Shown here one piece after another: positions 17,648-26,563 of a DNA stretch of 64,000 nucleotides. A program made the position numbers and the translations under genes. Location of the stretch: contig JAJPEN010000070.1 of NCBI GenBank assembly GCA_021166835.1, forward strand, positions 1 through 64,000, given 5' to 3'. Within the stretch, counting starts at the first letter, position 1. Each line of letters begins with the position of its first letter. Source of the DNA: Burkholderiaceae bacterium. Lineage in GTDB: Bacteria; Pseudomonadota; Gammaproteobacteria; Burkholderiales; Burkholderiaceae. Under the pieces are notes generated by a model. That model was not told the origin of the DNA. It worked only from the letters and a program-made list of their open reading frames with translations, and searched no databases.

Positions 17648-18514
17648 CTATGAAACCTCTTCCGTCGGATTCAGCTCGGTGACGACCGCGGCAGAGGCAC
17701 CAAGCTCGCGCGAGATCTCCAGGGCAGTGGCACGGACCATTGGCCCGTAGCGGGCGATGCTCTCGTCGTCGAAGCGCTGAACCGGGCCGCTGACACTGAT
17801 GCTGCCCACCACCAGGCCGCTGTAGTCTCGAACCGGCGCTGCTACCGATGCCGCTCCGGACAGACGTTCGGAACGCGAGTACGCAAAGCCGGCGCGTCGC
17901 ACCTGCTCGCATTCGGTCCGCAGGAACGCCAGGTCTGTCGGTACGCCGTCGGCAGGATCGCGCTGGTACTGATCGAGATAGGCATCGATTTCTGCCTGCG
18001 GCAGAAACGCCAGGATCGCCTTGCCCGATCCACCTGGCAGCAGTGGTAGCCGGCGGCCGGTTTCCACCGTCTGCCGAATCTCCTGCTGACTCTCGACCTG
18101 CGCGACGTAGATGCGTGTCATGCCATCGCGCATGCTCAACGTGACCGTCTCTCGGGTTTCGTCGCGCAGGCGATGCATGAACGGCAGCGCCACCTTCGGC
18201 AGATCCAACCGACGCAGGTACGCAAGCGCGACGTCCAGCAGCCATGGTCCGGGCGCGTACTTGGCGTTCAGCGGGTCCTGACGCAGGATCTGCTTGTTGA
18301 CCAGCGCCGCAAGCACGCGATGCACCGTGCTGACGTTCATCCCGAGGGCGTCGCTCAGCTCCTTGACACCTCGCGGGCGATCCAGATCCTCGCAGACCGC
18401 GGCCAGCACGTCGGCGGCGCGCTCCACCGCATATACGCTTCCTGGGGATCGCCGCCCGGAAGCCGGTGGCTCCCCCTTCGGACGCCCCCTCGGTGACGCA
18501 ACCGTCGATTCCAC
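17648..18514 (-). CDS. IclR family transcriptional regulator (module B)
   Basis: A 288-residue regulator. The winged helix-turn-helix spans about residues 25-90 (VYAVERAADVLAAV ... MNVSTVHRVLAALV), and the effector domain includes YVAQVESQQEIRQ, LPGGSGKAILAFL and the conserved GSISVSGPVQRF. I place the start at the GTG 18514, which follows AAGAGGGG; an upstream GTG at 18613 overlaps the binding-protein gene and lacks support. It is embedded inside the operon between transporter and enzyme genes, so it is likely autoregulated. Matching GTTTCC/GGAAAC half-sites, close to the known IclR-type consensus, lie upstream of livH. Confidence 0.88.
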   Translation of the reverse strand: MESTVASPRGRPKGEPPASGRRSPGSVYAVERAADVLAAVCEDLDRPRGVKELSDALGMNVSTVHRVLAALVNKQILRQDPLNAKYAPGPWLLDVALAYLRRLDLPKVALPFMHRLRDETRETVTLSMRDGMTRIYVAQVESQQEIRQTVETGRRLPLLPGGSGKAILAFLPQAEIDAYLDQYQRDPADGVPTDLAFLRTECEQVRRAGFAYSRSERLSGAASVAAPVRDYSGLVVGSISVSGPVQRFDDESIARYGPMVRATALEISRELGASAAVVTELNPTEEVS

Positions 18515-18597
18515 TGTGCCCCTCTTGCGTTCGTTCGGTGCTGCTCGTACCGGGAAAGCCGCGGCGCCGCTTCCTCGCCGCGGCGGCCCGGGTTCAC

Positions 18598-19794
18598 TCA
18601 GTTCTCGTTGCACAACGGCGGGACGACGTCGTCACCCCAGTCCTTTGCCTTCAGGAACCGCGTTTGTTCTCCGTCGAACTTGCCCACCCCGTTCTTGTTG
18701 TTCGACTGCCCGCACTTCGCGAACGACAAGTTGCCAAACGGCGTCTGGAACTCCGCGCCCGAGTGCAGGTGCTCGGCGATCGCCTTTCGGTCCAGGCTGC
18801 CCACCTTCTCCACCGACTGGCGGAACACCTCGACCGTGGCGAAACCCCAGACGTTGTTGCGCGAGGGAATCTTGTTGTACTTCGCCTTGAACGCCTCGAC
18901 GAATTTCTTGATGTTCTCGGGATGCGGCGGCACCTCGCCGGTGCGACTCGACGCATCGTCGTACACCCAGGCAAAGACCAGGTTCTGCGGCTTGGGCTTT
19001 TGCTTCTGAATGTATTGCGCGTCGCTGAAGTTGTCGCCGCCGTAGATGCGCATCTTCAGTCCGAGCTCGTCGTAGCTCTTCGTGAAATTGATCGTGTCGT
19101 TGCCCAGGCCGATGAATACGAGCCCATCGACGTTCATGTTCTTGATTTTCGTCAGGTAGGTCGAGAAGTCGGCGCCGAACTTGTAGTACTGGAAATCGAC
19201 GACCTCGCCACCGAGTTTCCTGGCTGCCTGGGCAAAAGCATCCGCCATCGAACGACCGAAATCATCGTTGGTCACCAGCGCGGCAAACTTCCTGTTGTTG
19301 TCGACCGTGATGGCGTATTTGGCAAGCGGCGCCATTTGCAGCCCGGCCGAGGGGCCGATGCGCACCGAATTCGGCGTGCGTGCGCTGCCGGTGATCGACG
19401 GCGCATAGGCCAGCACGATCTGAGGAATGCCTTCGCTGGCCAGAACCGGCATCGTCGCCAGCGCCGCCGAGGAGCAGTAGTTGCCGATGTACAGGTCGAT
19501 GCCGCTGCTGATGGCGCGCTGCGTGGCGTTCACCGCCTCGGTAGGGTTGCAGCGCGTGTCGACCTCGATCAACTCGATGGTGCTTTTCCCGAGAATCCCG
19601 CCTTTGGCGTTGACCATCTCGGCTGCAAGCTGCGCGCCTTCGATCGCCTCCTGTCCATTCAGAGTGAGCGGACCGGACAACGGCACGGCCACGGCGATTC
19701 TGGTCCTGGCGGGCAGGTCGGCCCATGCCCCGCCGGCGAACGTCAACCCCGCAATCAAAGCGGGAGCGAGCAAGAACCTGGATGTCTTCTTCAA
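18598..19794 (-). CDS. ABC transporter periplasmic binding protein, LivK/Peripla_BP_6 type
   Basis: A 398-residue secreted binding protein. The signal peptide is KKTSRFLLAPALIAGLTFAGGAWA with cleavage before DLPART. The body has the branched-chain amino acid binding protein pattern: VAVPLSGPLTLNGQEAIEGAQLAAEMVNAKGGILG at residues 35-69 and LVTNDDFGRSMADAF. The start is TTG, supported by GAGGAG 7 bases upstream. Unusually the gene comes last in the transporter set. In catabolic operons this family often carries aromatic or N-containing acids rather than leucine, which fits the enzymes downstream. Confidence 0.9.
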   Translation of the reverse strand: MKKTSRFLLAPALIAGLTFAGGAWADLPARTRIAVAVPLSGPLTLNGQEAIEGAQLAAEMVNAKGGILGKSTIELIEVDTRCNPTEAVNATQRAISSGIDLYIGNYCSSAALATMPVLASEGIPQIVLAYAPSITGSARTPNSVRIGPSAGLQMAPLAKYAITVDNNRKFAALVTNDDFGRSMADAFAQAARKLGGEVVDFQYYKFGADFSTYLTKIKNMNVDGLVFIGLGNDTINFTKSYDELGLKMRIYGGDNFSDAQYIQKQKPKPQNLVFAWVYDDASSRTGEVPPHPENIKKFVEAFKAKYNKIPSRNNVWGFATVEVFRQSVEKVGSLDRKAIAEHLHSGAEFQTPFGNLSFAKCGQSNNKNGVGKFDGEQTRFLKAKDWGDDVVPPLCNEN

Positions 19795-19839
19795 GTCGAA
19801 TCTCCTCGAGAAAGGAACGTCTGGTGGAATACCTGCTGC

Positions 19840-20538
19840 TTACGCGCCGAGGTAACTGCGCCTGATTTCGTCGTTGTCCTTGAGCTCGGCGGCCGAGCCG
19901 TGCAGCACGATCCGCCCGTTTTCCAGTGCGTAAGCGCGACTGACGAAGTCCAGCGCAAGATGGACGTTCTGCTCGACGAGCAAGACCGTCATGCCTTCGC
20001 GGTTCAAGCCCTGGATTACCTCCATGAGCTGTTCCGCCACGATGGGGGCCAGTCCTGTCGACGGCTCGTCGAACATGATCAGCCTGGGGCTCGACATCAA
20101 GGAACGACCGATCGCGACCATCTGCTGCTGCCCTCCGGACAGCGAGCCGGCTGCGGCATTGCGCTTCTGCGCCAGGATCGGGAAGATTTGAAGGATCCGA
20201 TCCAGGTTGCGTCGGAACTCCCTGGGCCGTACGTGCGCGCCCATCTCCAGGTTCTCCAGCACCGTCATGCCGGGGAACAACTTGCGGTCCTCGGGGCAGT
20301 AGGACACGCCGCGCACGACGCGCGCTCTTGGAGACAGCGCCGACACGTCCTCGCCGCGCAGAATCACGCTGCCACGCCTGTTGCGTTCCAGGCCGCAGAC
20401 GGTGCGCATCAACGTCGTCTTGCCGGCGCCATTGGCACCGATGATGGCGACCATCTCGCCTTCGGATACCGTGAGCGCGACCTCGCGCAGTGCCTCGAAA
20501 TTGCCGTAGTAAGTCGAGACATCCGTGAGTCTCAGCAC
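19840..20538 (-). CDS. livF: ABC transporter ATP-binding protein, LivF type
   Basis: A 232-residue ATPase. Walker A is GANGAGKTTLM, the signature is LSGGQQQMVAIGRSLM, and Walker B is LIMFDEPSTG. The GTG at 20538 overlaps the LivG stop and follows GGGGAG, giving the standard LivF length; a GTG seven codons upstream is possible. LivF and LivG form the nucleotide-binding pair that drives the LivHM channel. Confidence 0.92.
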   Translation of the reverse strand: MLRLTDVSTYYGNFEALREVALTVSEGEMVAIIGANGAGKTTLMRTVCGLERNRRGSVILRGEDVSALSPRARVVRGVSYCPEDRKLFPGMTVLENLEMGAHVRPREFRRNLDRILQIFPILAQKRNAAAGSLSGGQQQMVAIGRSLMSSPRLIMFDEPSTGLAPIVAEQLMEVIQGLNREGMTVLLVEQNVHLALDFVSRAYALENGRIVLHGSAAELKDNDEIRRSYLGA

Positions 20539-21299
20539 GCCCGGCTCCCCAGATAGCACTCGATCACGGCACGGTTGCTCTGGATCTCTGCGGGCGGGCC
20601 GTCGGCGACGAGCGCGCCGAAGTTCAGCACCAGCACCCGGTCGCAGATGCCCATGATGGCCCGCATGTTGTGGTCCACGAGGAAGACGGTCTTGCCTTCT
20701 TTCGCGATACCTCGCACGAGGTCAGCGCATCGAAGAGTCTCTGTCTGGTTCATGCCCGCGAAGGGCTCGTCGAGCATCACCAGATCCGGCTGCGATCCGA
20801 GCGTGATACCGATTCCCAGCAGTTTCTGGTCACCGTACGACAGTTCGTCAGCACGCTGGTGCCGCAGGGCGTGCACTCCAATGCGGTCGATGATCGAGTT
20901 CACGCGGCCCTGGAGCGCATCACGATCCTCGCGTCCGGCACCGAAGAAAAAGCGTCGCAGCCCCGCCGGCTCGTGCAAGTGACATCCGATACGGATGTTT
21001 TCCTCGACGGAGAGCCCGCCGAACAGCTTGTTGAGCTGAAACGAACGCGCGACTCCCAGCCGCGCAACCTCCTGAAAGTCCATTCCCGTGATGTCGCGGC
21101 CCCGGTATTCCACCTTGCCGGCGGATGGGCGAATGAAGCCGGACACCAGGTTGAAGATGGTCGACTTGCCCGCGCCGTTTGGCCCGACCAGACCGAGGAT
21201 TTCACCCTGGCGCTGCTCGAAGGAAACGTTGTCCACGGCTACGAAACCGCCGAAGTGCCGCCGCAACCCCGCGACCTTCAGCATTGGCTGTCCGTTCAT
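20532..21299 (-). CDS. livG: ABC transporter ATP-binding protein, LivG type
   Basis: A 255-residue ATPase. Walker A is GPNGAGKSTIFN, followed by the LivG-specific insert around RSFQLNKLFGGLSVEEN, the signature LSYGDQKLLGIGITL, and Walker B VMLDEPFAGM. The ATG at 21299 overlaps the LivM stop as ATGA, so a longer upstream open frame is rejected. The C-terminal extension CDRVLVLNFGALVADGPPAEIQ is normal for LivG. Confidence 0.93.
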   Translation of the reverse strand: MNGQPMLKVAGLRRHFGGFVAVDNVSFEQRQGEILGLVGPNGAGKSTIFNLVSGFIRPSAGKVEYRGRDITGMDFQEVARLGVARSFQLNKLFGGLSVEENIRIGCHLHEPAGLRRFFFGAGREDRDALQGRVNSIIDRIGVHALRHQRADELSYGDQKLLGIGITLGSQPDLVMLDEPFAGMNQTETLRCADLVRGIAKEGKTVFLVDHNMRAIMGICDRVLVLNFGALVADGPPAEIQSNRAVIECYLGSRAC

Positions 21300-22321
21300 G
21301 GACGCCTCCTGCCGATGAGCGCGCGAACGAGCCCGATGATGCCTTGGGGCATGTAGATGATGATGAGGATCAGGCACACGCCGAAGACGATCCGGGCCGG
21401 TTCGGGTCGGAATAACTGCGACGCCTGGTCGATGGTGGTGAGCAGCACCGGCCCGATGATCGGACCGAGCAATGTTCCCTTGCCGCCAAGCAGGTTCATG
21501 ACGAACAGGTCGAACGAATGCAGGAAGTCGAAGGACGCGGGACCGATGAAGCGCAGGTAATGCGCGTACAACGCACCCGCCAAACCGGCGCCGGCCGTGC
21601 TGAGCGCGAAAGCGGCGACCTTGTAGCGGTGACTGCGGATCCCGACAGCACGCGCGAGATCCTCCTCCTCACGGATTGCCGTCAGTGCGCGGCCCATCCG
21701 GGATCCATGTATCCGCCACTTGACGAACAGGACCAGAAGAATGAACGCCAGCACCAGGTAGTAGTACGACAGCTTGTCGTGGAATACGTGGCCTGCGATC
21801 TCCGGCGCCGGTATGCCGGGCAGTCCCATTGGTCCTTTCGTGATCTCCACGAGGTTCGTGAAGAGCAGGTTGAAGACGATTCCGACGATGAAGGTCACCA
21901 CCACGAAGAAGTGACCGCCCAGCCGAAGCGACGGATAGCCGATCAAGACTCCGAAAAATGTCGCCAGGGCAGTGCCGGCAACCAGTCCGCCGAGGAAAGA
22001 AAAACCCTGATTCATCACGAGCAGCGCACTCGTGTAAGCGCCGATGCCCATGAAACCCGCGTGCCCGAGCGCGGAAAGACCGAGCATCCCCACCACCAGA
22101 TCCAGACTCAGCACGAGGATGACGTTGATACCGATCAGAACCAGGAAGTGCTGGATCAGCGTGGACTGGACGAACAACGGGCCGACTACGACTGCAAGCA
22201 GCGCGAGCACCGCTGCACCGAGCCTGATGTACCTGCTCATGCCGGCCGTCGGCGCCAGCGGAGGCTCGGCTGCCTGTGTGACAGAGGCGCGATCGGCAAC
22301 GGGAATGCGTGCCGCGCTCAT
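21296..22321 (-). CDS. livM: ABC transporter permease, LivM type
   Basis: A 341-residue permease with about ten hydrophobic segments. The family motif GYPSLRLGGHFFVVVTF lies in mid-protein and a cytoplasmic coupling loop contains SRMGRALTAIREEEDLARAVGI. A hydrophilic N-terminal tail of about 28 residues precedes the first span. It overlaps livH and livG by ATGA on both sides, which means tight translational coupling with its partner permease LivH. Confidence 0.92.
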   Translation of the reverse strand: MSAARIPVADRASVTQAAEPPLAPTAGMSRYIRLGAAVLALLAVVVGPLFVQSTLIQHFLVLIGINVILVLSLDLVVGMLGLSALGHAGFMGIGAYTSALLVMNQGFSFLGGLVAGTALATFFGVLIGYPSLRLGGHFFVVVTFIVGIVFNLLFTNLVEITKGPMGLPGIPAPEIAGHVFHDKLSYYYLVLAFILLVLFVKWRIHGSRMGRALTAIREEEDLARAVGIRSHRYKVAAFALSTAGAGLAGALYAHYLRFIGPASFDFLHSFDLFVMNLLGGKGTLLGPIIGPVLLTTIDQASQLFRPEPARIVFGVCLILIIIYMPQGIIGLVRALIGRRRP

Positions 22322-23175
22322 GCGTGCCTCTTTCCGAAAATGCCTTGCGGCCGGAGAAACAACACCGCGATCAGCAGGACAAACGTGACCAGTGTGCTGT
22401 ACTCGGTGGAGATATAACCGGACACCAGGTTCTCTCCAAAGCCGATGATCGCGACCCCGACGAGGACGCCGGCAATCGATCCCATTCCTCCGACGATGAC
22501 GATCGTGAAGGCCTTGACGATCGCGTCGGCGCCGAAGAATGCATCGAAAGCGTAGACGGGCGATGCGAGCGCCCCGACGAGTCCGACGAGGGCCGAGCCC
22601 AACGCGAATGTGACGAGCGACACCTCGCGGGAGCCGATACCGACGATAGCGGCACCCTCCTTGTTCTGGCTCATCGCGCGGATCGCCTTGCCCGTTGCGG
22701 TCTTGCTCAGAAAAACCCAGACAAGCGGAACGGCCGCCATCGAAATCGCGATCACGGAGACTTTGTAGAGAGGGATGACGCCGGAACCGATCTCGACGAC
22801 CTCCCGACCGAACGGCGCCGAGTAGGTCTGAAACTCGGAACCGAAGATCATCAAAGCGACGTTCTGCACGATCAGCAGCACACCGAGTGCAGCAATCAAG
22901 GTGTTTGCCGAGCGACGCATCACCGGCTGATAGATGAGCTGGTTGTTGGCTACGCCGAGCACGACCGCCGCCAGGATCGCCAACAGGAGGGCCCAGTGAA
23001 AGTCGAGCCCAAGTTGCGTGACCGCGAGGAACGCGACGAAGGCGCCGAGCATGTAGGTCGCGCCCTGCGCGAAATCGGCGATGTCCATCACCCCGAGAAT
23101 CAGGGTCAGCCCGAGCGCAACCAGGCAGTAGAGACTGGATGCGAAGAGCCCGTTGAGCAAGACCTGCGTCAACAT
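22318..23175 (-). CDS. livH: ABC transporter permease, LivH type
   Basis: A 285-residue permease starting MLTQVLLNGLFASSLYCLVALGL, followed by GVMDIADFAQGATYMLGA, a typical LivH start. The coupling loop TATGKAIRAMSQNKEGAAIVGI is present. It is the first gene of the sixteen-gene module B operon and lies behind the palindromic region 23176-23464. No strong ribosome site is visible at the ATG. Confidence 0.92.
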   Translation of the reverse strand: MLTQVLLNGLFASSLYCLVALGLTLILGVMDIADFAQGATYMLGAFVAFLAVTQLGLDFHWALLLAILAAVVLGVANNQLIYQPVMRRSANTLIAALGVLLIVQNVALMIFGSEFQTYSAPFGREVVEIGSGVIPLYKVSVIAISMAAVPLVWVFLSKTATGKAIRAMSQNKEGAAIVGIGSREVSLVTFALGSALVGLVGALASPVYAFDAFFGADAIVKAFTIVIVGGMGSIAGVLVGVAIIGFGENLVSGYISTEYSTLVTFVLLIAVLFLRPQGIFGKRHA

Positions 23176-23248
23176 GCAGCGATCTCGGCTATCGGCCGCG
23201 CCGCGAATACGGAGGACAGCAGCTCTCGATCCATCGCGAATTCATCCG

Positions 23249-23275
23249 GTTTCCCTATAGCGGAAACGTGTTTCC
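23249..23275 (-). promoter_or_regulatory. Candidate IclR-type operator upstream of livH
   Basis: Three GTTTCC half-sites are clustered: GTTTCC (23249-23254), GGAAAC (23262-23267) and GTTTCC (23270-23275). The last two form a palindrome with a 2-base centre. IclR-family operators are known for TGGAAA/TTTCCA-like inverted repeats, and the operon encodes an IclR regulator. On the minus strand a possible -10 (CTATAG) lies between the first and second half-sites. The cluster is 74-100 bp ahead of livH. Confidence 0.6.
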
Positions 23276-23329
23276 CATTTTGCAGTGGATCCTACGTCAC
23301 CTTCCCGTCAAGGCGCAATGTAGGTAGAA

Positions 23330-23343
23330 ACCCTATGTAGGGT
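23330..23343. repeat. ACCCTA-TG-TAGGGT palindrome upstream of module B
   Basis: A 14-bp inverted repeat with 6-bp arms, preceded by a partial copy (ATGTAGG at 23318-23324). It lies in the 289-bp gap between livH and the molybdoenzyme gene ending at 23465. The gap contains no gene I can support. The palindrome may be a second operator or an upstream activator site. Confidence 0.4.
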
Positions 23344-23464
23344 GAGGACACATGCGGTCGCTGCCGGCGCATCGACCGGGACCGCGATATGACGGAGGGG
23401 AGCGGCAGCGTCGCCGCTTCCGGACCGCGACCGGCGCGATCGCGGCAAGCGCCGGGGGCTGCCC

Positions 23465-25768
23465 CTATCCGGCGACGAACGGTGGCGGACGAAGCACGGA
23501 AAGCTCGGGCAACGGACCGTCGAAGCGAACGACCTGCACGCGTGTCAACTGCCCGGTCGGGCCCTGCGCGAGACGCGAGGTGCCGCGATCGTGGGTGAGC
23601 GCGTTGGGGTTTCCATGCACGCAGACGCGGCCGATTCCCGCCACCTCCTGCGGGTCGTACCACGCGCCGGTGGAGAGCTGGACAACGCAGCGGCGCAATG
23701 CCGTGCTGAGCACGACTCCGGCGAGACAGGCACCTTGCGCGCTTTGCACGAGCGCTACGTCCCCATCGCGCAGGTCGCGCGCTGCTGCATCGTCGGGATG
23801 CATGCGCATCGGCTCGCGGCCGTTCACCTTCGTCGAGCGGCTATGGTCGCCGACGTCGAGCTGGCTGTGCAGGCGGCTCGCCGGCTGGTTCGCGACCAGG
23901 ACGAGCGGCCACTGCGCCTCGTCGCCGTCGGCTTCCGGGCCCAGCCATGACGGGTGTCCCGGACAGTCGTCGTATCCGAACCCCGCAATCGTCTCCGACG
24001 CGATCTCGATGCGCCCGCTCGGCGTACGCAGCGCGTGGGCCCGCGGATCCCGCCGGAAGTCCTCGAGCAGGATCGTCGGTCGAGAGGCGTACGGAAGCTC
24101 GAAGCAGCCTTCCTCCCAGAAGCGATCGAAGGCCGGGATCTCGCAGCCGGCTCCCGCGAGCCGCATGCGCCAGCCGTCGTACAGGTGGCGCAGCCACGCC
24201 ATCTCGTCGCGGCCTTCCGTGAACTCCGCGGCGATCGCGAGCCGCTCGGCGAGCGACGAGAACACCGCATAGTCGCTGCGCGCCTGTCCGTACGGGGCGA
24301 GCGCCTGGCGCATCGCGATGACCCATCGATCGCTGTTCGCCGCGCCGATGTCGTTGCGCTCGAGCGTCGCGGCGATCGGGATCACGAAATCGGCGCGGCG
24401 CGCGCTCGCCGTCCAGTGCGTATCGTGCACGACTACCGTCTCCGGACGCTGGAACGCACGCTCGAGGCGGGCGAGGTCCTGGTGATGGTGGAACGGATTG
24501 CCGCCGCACCAGTAGACGAGGCGGATGTCCGGATACGTCAGCGTTCTCCCGTCGTATTCGTACGAAGCGCCGGGCGCCAGCAGCATGTCGGCGATGCGCG
24601 CGACCGGAATGAAGCGGTCCACCCGGTTCGTGCCCTGCGGCAGGGTGGGCAGCGGTCCGTACAGCGGCCATCCCATCTCGCCGGCCGATCCGTGCCCGTG
24701 CCCGAAGCCGCCGCCCGGCAGGCCGATCTGCCCGAGCATCGCGGCGAGCACGATCGACATCCAAAGCGGCTGCTCGCCGTGCCGCCCCCGCTGCAGCGAC
24801 CACGTCGTCGACACGAAGGTACGTCGTCCCGCCATGCGGCGCGCGAGATCGGCGATGGTCGCCGCCGGAATCTCGCAGATCGCTTCGGCCCACCGGGGCG
24901 ACTTCGGCTGTCCGTCGTCGACGCCGAGCAGATGGCGCTCGAAGCGCTCGTATCCGCTGCAGTGCGACGCGAGGAACGCCTCGTCGTGCAGCCCTTCCGT
25001 GCGCAGCACCCAGGCGAGCGCGAGCATCAGCGCGGTATCGGTGCCCGGCCGCAAGGCGAGCCATTCGGCGTCCACCGCCTCGGCAAGGTCGTCGCGGATC
25101 GGGCTCGCCAGCACGAAACGGCATCCGCGCTCGCGCATGGCGCGCAGATATCCGGGCACCGGATGCGTCGATGCACCGCCCGCCGTGACGTAGGTGTTCT
25201 TCAGCGGCATCCCGCCGAAGGCGACGACGAGCTCCGCGTGTTCCGCGAGCACGTCCCACGACGTGTTGCGCTTGAGCACGTCGCGATACGCTTCGCCGCC
25301 GACGACGTGCGGCAGCAGCACTTCGCTCGCGCCGAAGCTGTAGTTGTTCTCCTTGCGCACGTAGCCGCCCAGGCAGTTCAGGAACCGGTGCAGCTGGCTC
25401 TGCGCGTGATGGAAACGGCCCGCGCTCGCCCATCCATAGGAACCGCCGTAGACCGCCGCGCCGCCGAAGCCTTCGTAGACGCGGCGCAGCTCCGCGCCGA
25501 GCAGGTCGAGCGCGCGGTCCCAGTCGAGCGGCACGAAAGGCTCGCTGCCGCGCGCCGCGTCCGCTCCCGGGCCGCGCTCGAGCCAGCCGCGACGCACCAT
25601 CGGCCGCTCGATGCGCGTCGCGTGCCGCAGCGCCGATGCAATGTTGCCGTGCTGCGGCGGAGGCGCGGGATCCGGGCCGAAGGCTTCGATTCCGCGCAGG
25701 CCTTGCGGACCCACCACGGCCTCGAAGGCGCCCCAATGCGTACTGTGGAAGAAACGACGCTCGCTCAT
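23465..25768 (-). CDS. BisC/TorA-type molybdopterin oxidoreductase (module C)
   Basis: A 767-residue molybdo-bis-MGD enzyme of the biotin sulfoxide/TMAO reductase branch. The N-terminal STHWGAFEAVV matches that branch, there is no N-terminal Fe-S cysteine motif, and the likely Mo ligand is the serine in NNYSFGASEVLLPHVVGG. The C-terminal domain has VVQLSTGAWYDP and VCVHGNPNALTHDRGTS. With no signal peptide it should be a soluble cytoplasmic single-subunit enzyme like BisC. It ends module C, 33 bp behind a DUF169 gene. BisC-like enzymes reduce S- or N-oxides; the natural substrate here is not known, and linkage with acyl-CoA genes is unusual. Confidence 0.9.
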   Translation of the reverse strand: MSERRFFHSTHWGAFEAVVGPQGLRGIEAFGPDPAPPPQHGNIASALRHATRIERPMVRRGWLERGPGADAARGSEPFVPLDWDRALDLLGAELRRVYEGFGGAAVYGGSYGWASAGRFHHAQSQLHRFLNCLGGYVRKENNYSFGASEVLLPHVVGGEAYRDVLKRNTSWDVLAEHAELVVAFGGMPLKNTYVTAGGASTHPVPGYLRAMRERGCRFVLASPIRDDLAEAVDAEWLALRPGTDTALMLALAWVLRTEGLHDEAFLASHCSGYERFERHLLGVDDGQPKSPRWAEAICEIPAATIADLARRMAGRRTFVSTTWSLQRGRHGEQPLWMSIVLAAMLGQIGLPGGGFGHGHGSAGEMGWPLYGPLPTLPQGTNRVDRFIPVARIADMLLAPGASYEYDGRTLTYPDIRLVYWCGGNPFHHHQDLARLERAFQRPETVVVHDTHWTASARRADFVIPIAATLERNDIGAANSDRWVIAMRQALAPYGQARSDYAVFSSLAERLAIAAEFTEGRDEMAWLRHLYDGWRMRLAGAGCEIPAFDRFWEEGCFELPYASRPTILLEDFRRDPRAHALRTPSGRIEIASETIAGFGYDDCPGHPSWLGPEADGDEAQWPLVLVANQPASRLHSQLDVGDHSRSTKVNGREPMRMHPDDAAARDLRDGDVALVQSAQGACLAGVVLSTALRRCVVQLSTGAWYDPQEVAGIGRVCVHGNPNALTHDRGTSRLAQGPTGQLTRVQVVRFDGPLPELSVLRPPPFVAG

Positions 25769-25801
25769 TCCGGCCCCGTTCGATGCGGCGGACGGACCGC
25801 C

Positions 25802-26563
25802 CTATTTCATCTTCGCGTAGCTCACGCCCATTCCGGCGCGCACGTCCTGCTGGATGCCGTATTGCGGCACCGGATAGCGCAGTCCGTTCTTCGCCAGCGC
25901 ATGCATTCCGTCGATCGCCTTCGCGGCGTCCGCGGGCGCCAGCGCCATCAGCATCTCGTCGTCGAGCACTCCGCCGTAGCGTCGCTCCGCGAAGCAGGGA
26001 ATCGACAGGCTGGGCTCGCCGGTGCGCAGCGCGCGGCCCCACGAATCCGCGCAGGACGACTCGCCGACGACGCTCCAGTCGAAGCGTTCGTACCCCGACC
26101 ACTGCAGCCCGTTGATGAAATACATCATCGCCCCGGGCGTGGCGTAGAACATCGCAATGTCGGGCGCCTCGAGCCGCCCGGAAGCGAGCGGCGAGACGGC
26201 CAGGGCACGGTAGCGGCCAGCCGGGACGACCTGCATCGCCCGCTGGTGCCGGCCGGCGTCCTCCACGGTGGCGTACCAGACGCCGGTCATCGGGCGGCCG
26301 GACAGCCACTCGTCGTCCTGCGCGCACAGGCCGACGACCGCGCGGCACTGGTCGCCCACGAGGTCGTCGGCCGTGATTCCGACGGTCCAGCCGAGCCGCG
26401 CCGCCTGCGCGACGATCTGGTCGAGCGTATGCACCGCATCGGGGCGGCGGATGCGCGGCGCAGCGGCCATCGCGTCGACCGACTCGAACAGCTTCATCCC
26501 GATCGGGTTCGAACGCAGCCGCAGCAGCCGTTCGAGTTCGGCGGACAGGTCGGCGAGCGACAT
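25802..26563 (-). CDS. DUF169 family protein
   Basis: A 253-residue soluble protein with the DUF169 pattern: an N-terminal SNPIGMKLFES segment, conserved cysteines in GDQCRAVVGLC, PAGRYRALAVSPL, and SSCADSWGRALRTGEPSLSIPCFAERRYGG. The function of the family is not established. Repeated cysteines suggest metal or cluster binding. It overlaps the crotonase stop by one base (TGATG) and lies directly before the BisC-like molybdoenzyme, so it may assist or partner that enzyme. That partnership is a guess from position. Confidence 0.8.
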   Translation of the reverse strand: MSLADLSAELERLLRLRSNPIGMKLFESVDAMAAAPRIRRPDAVHTLDQIVAQAARLGWTVGITADDLVGDQCRAVVGLCAQDDEWLSGRPMTGVWYATVEDAGRHQRAMQVVPAGRYRALAVSPLASGRLEAPDIAMFYATPGAMMYFINGLQWSGYERFDWSVVGESSCADSWGRALRTGEPSLSIPCFAERRYGGVLDDEMLMALAPADAAKAIDGMHALAKNGLRYPVPQYGIQQDVRAGMGVSYAKMK

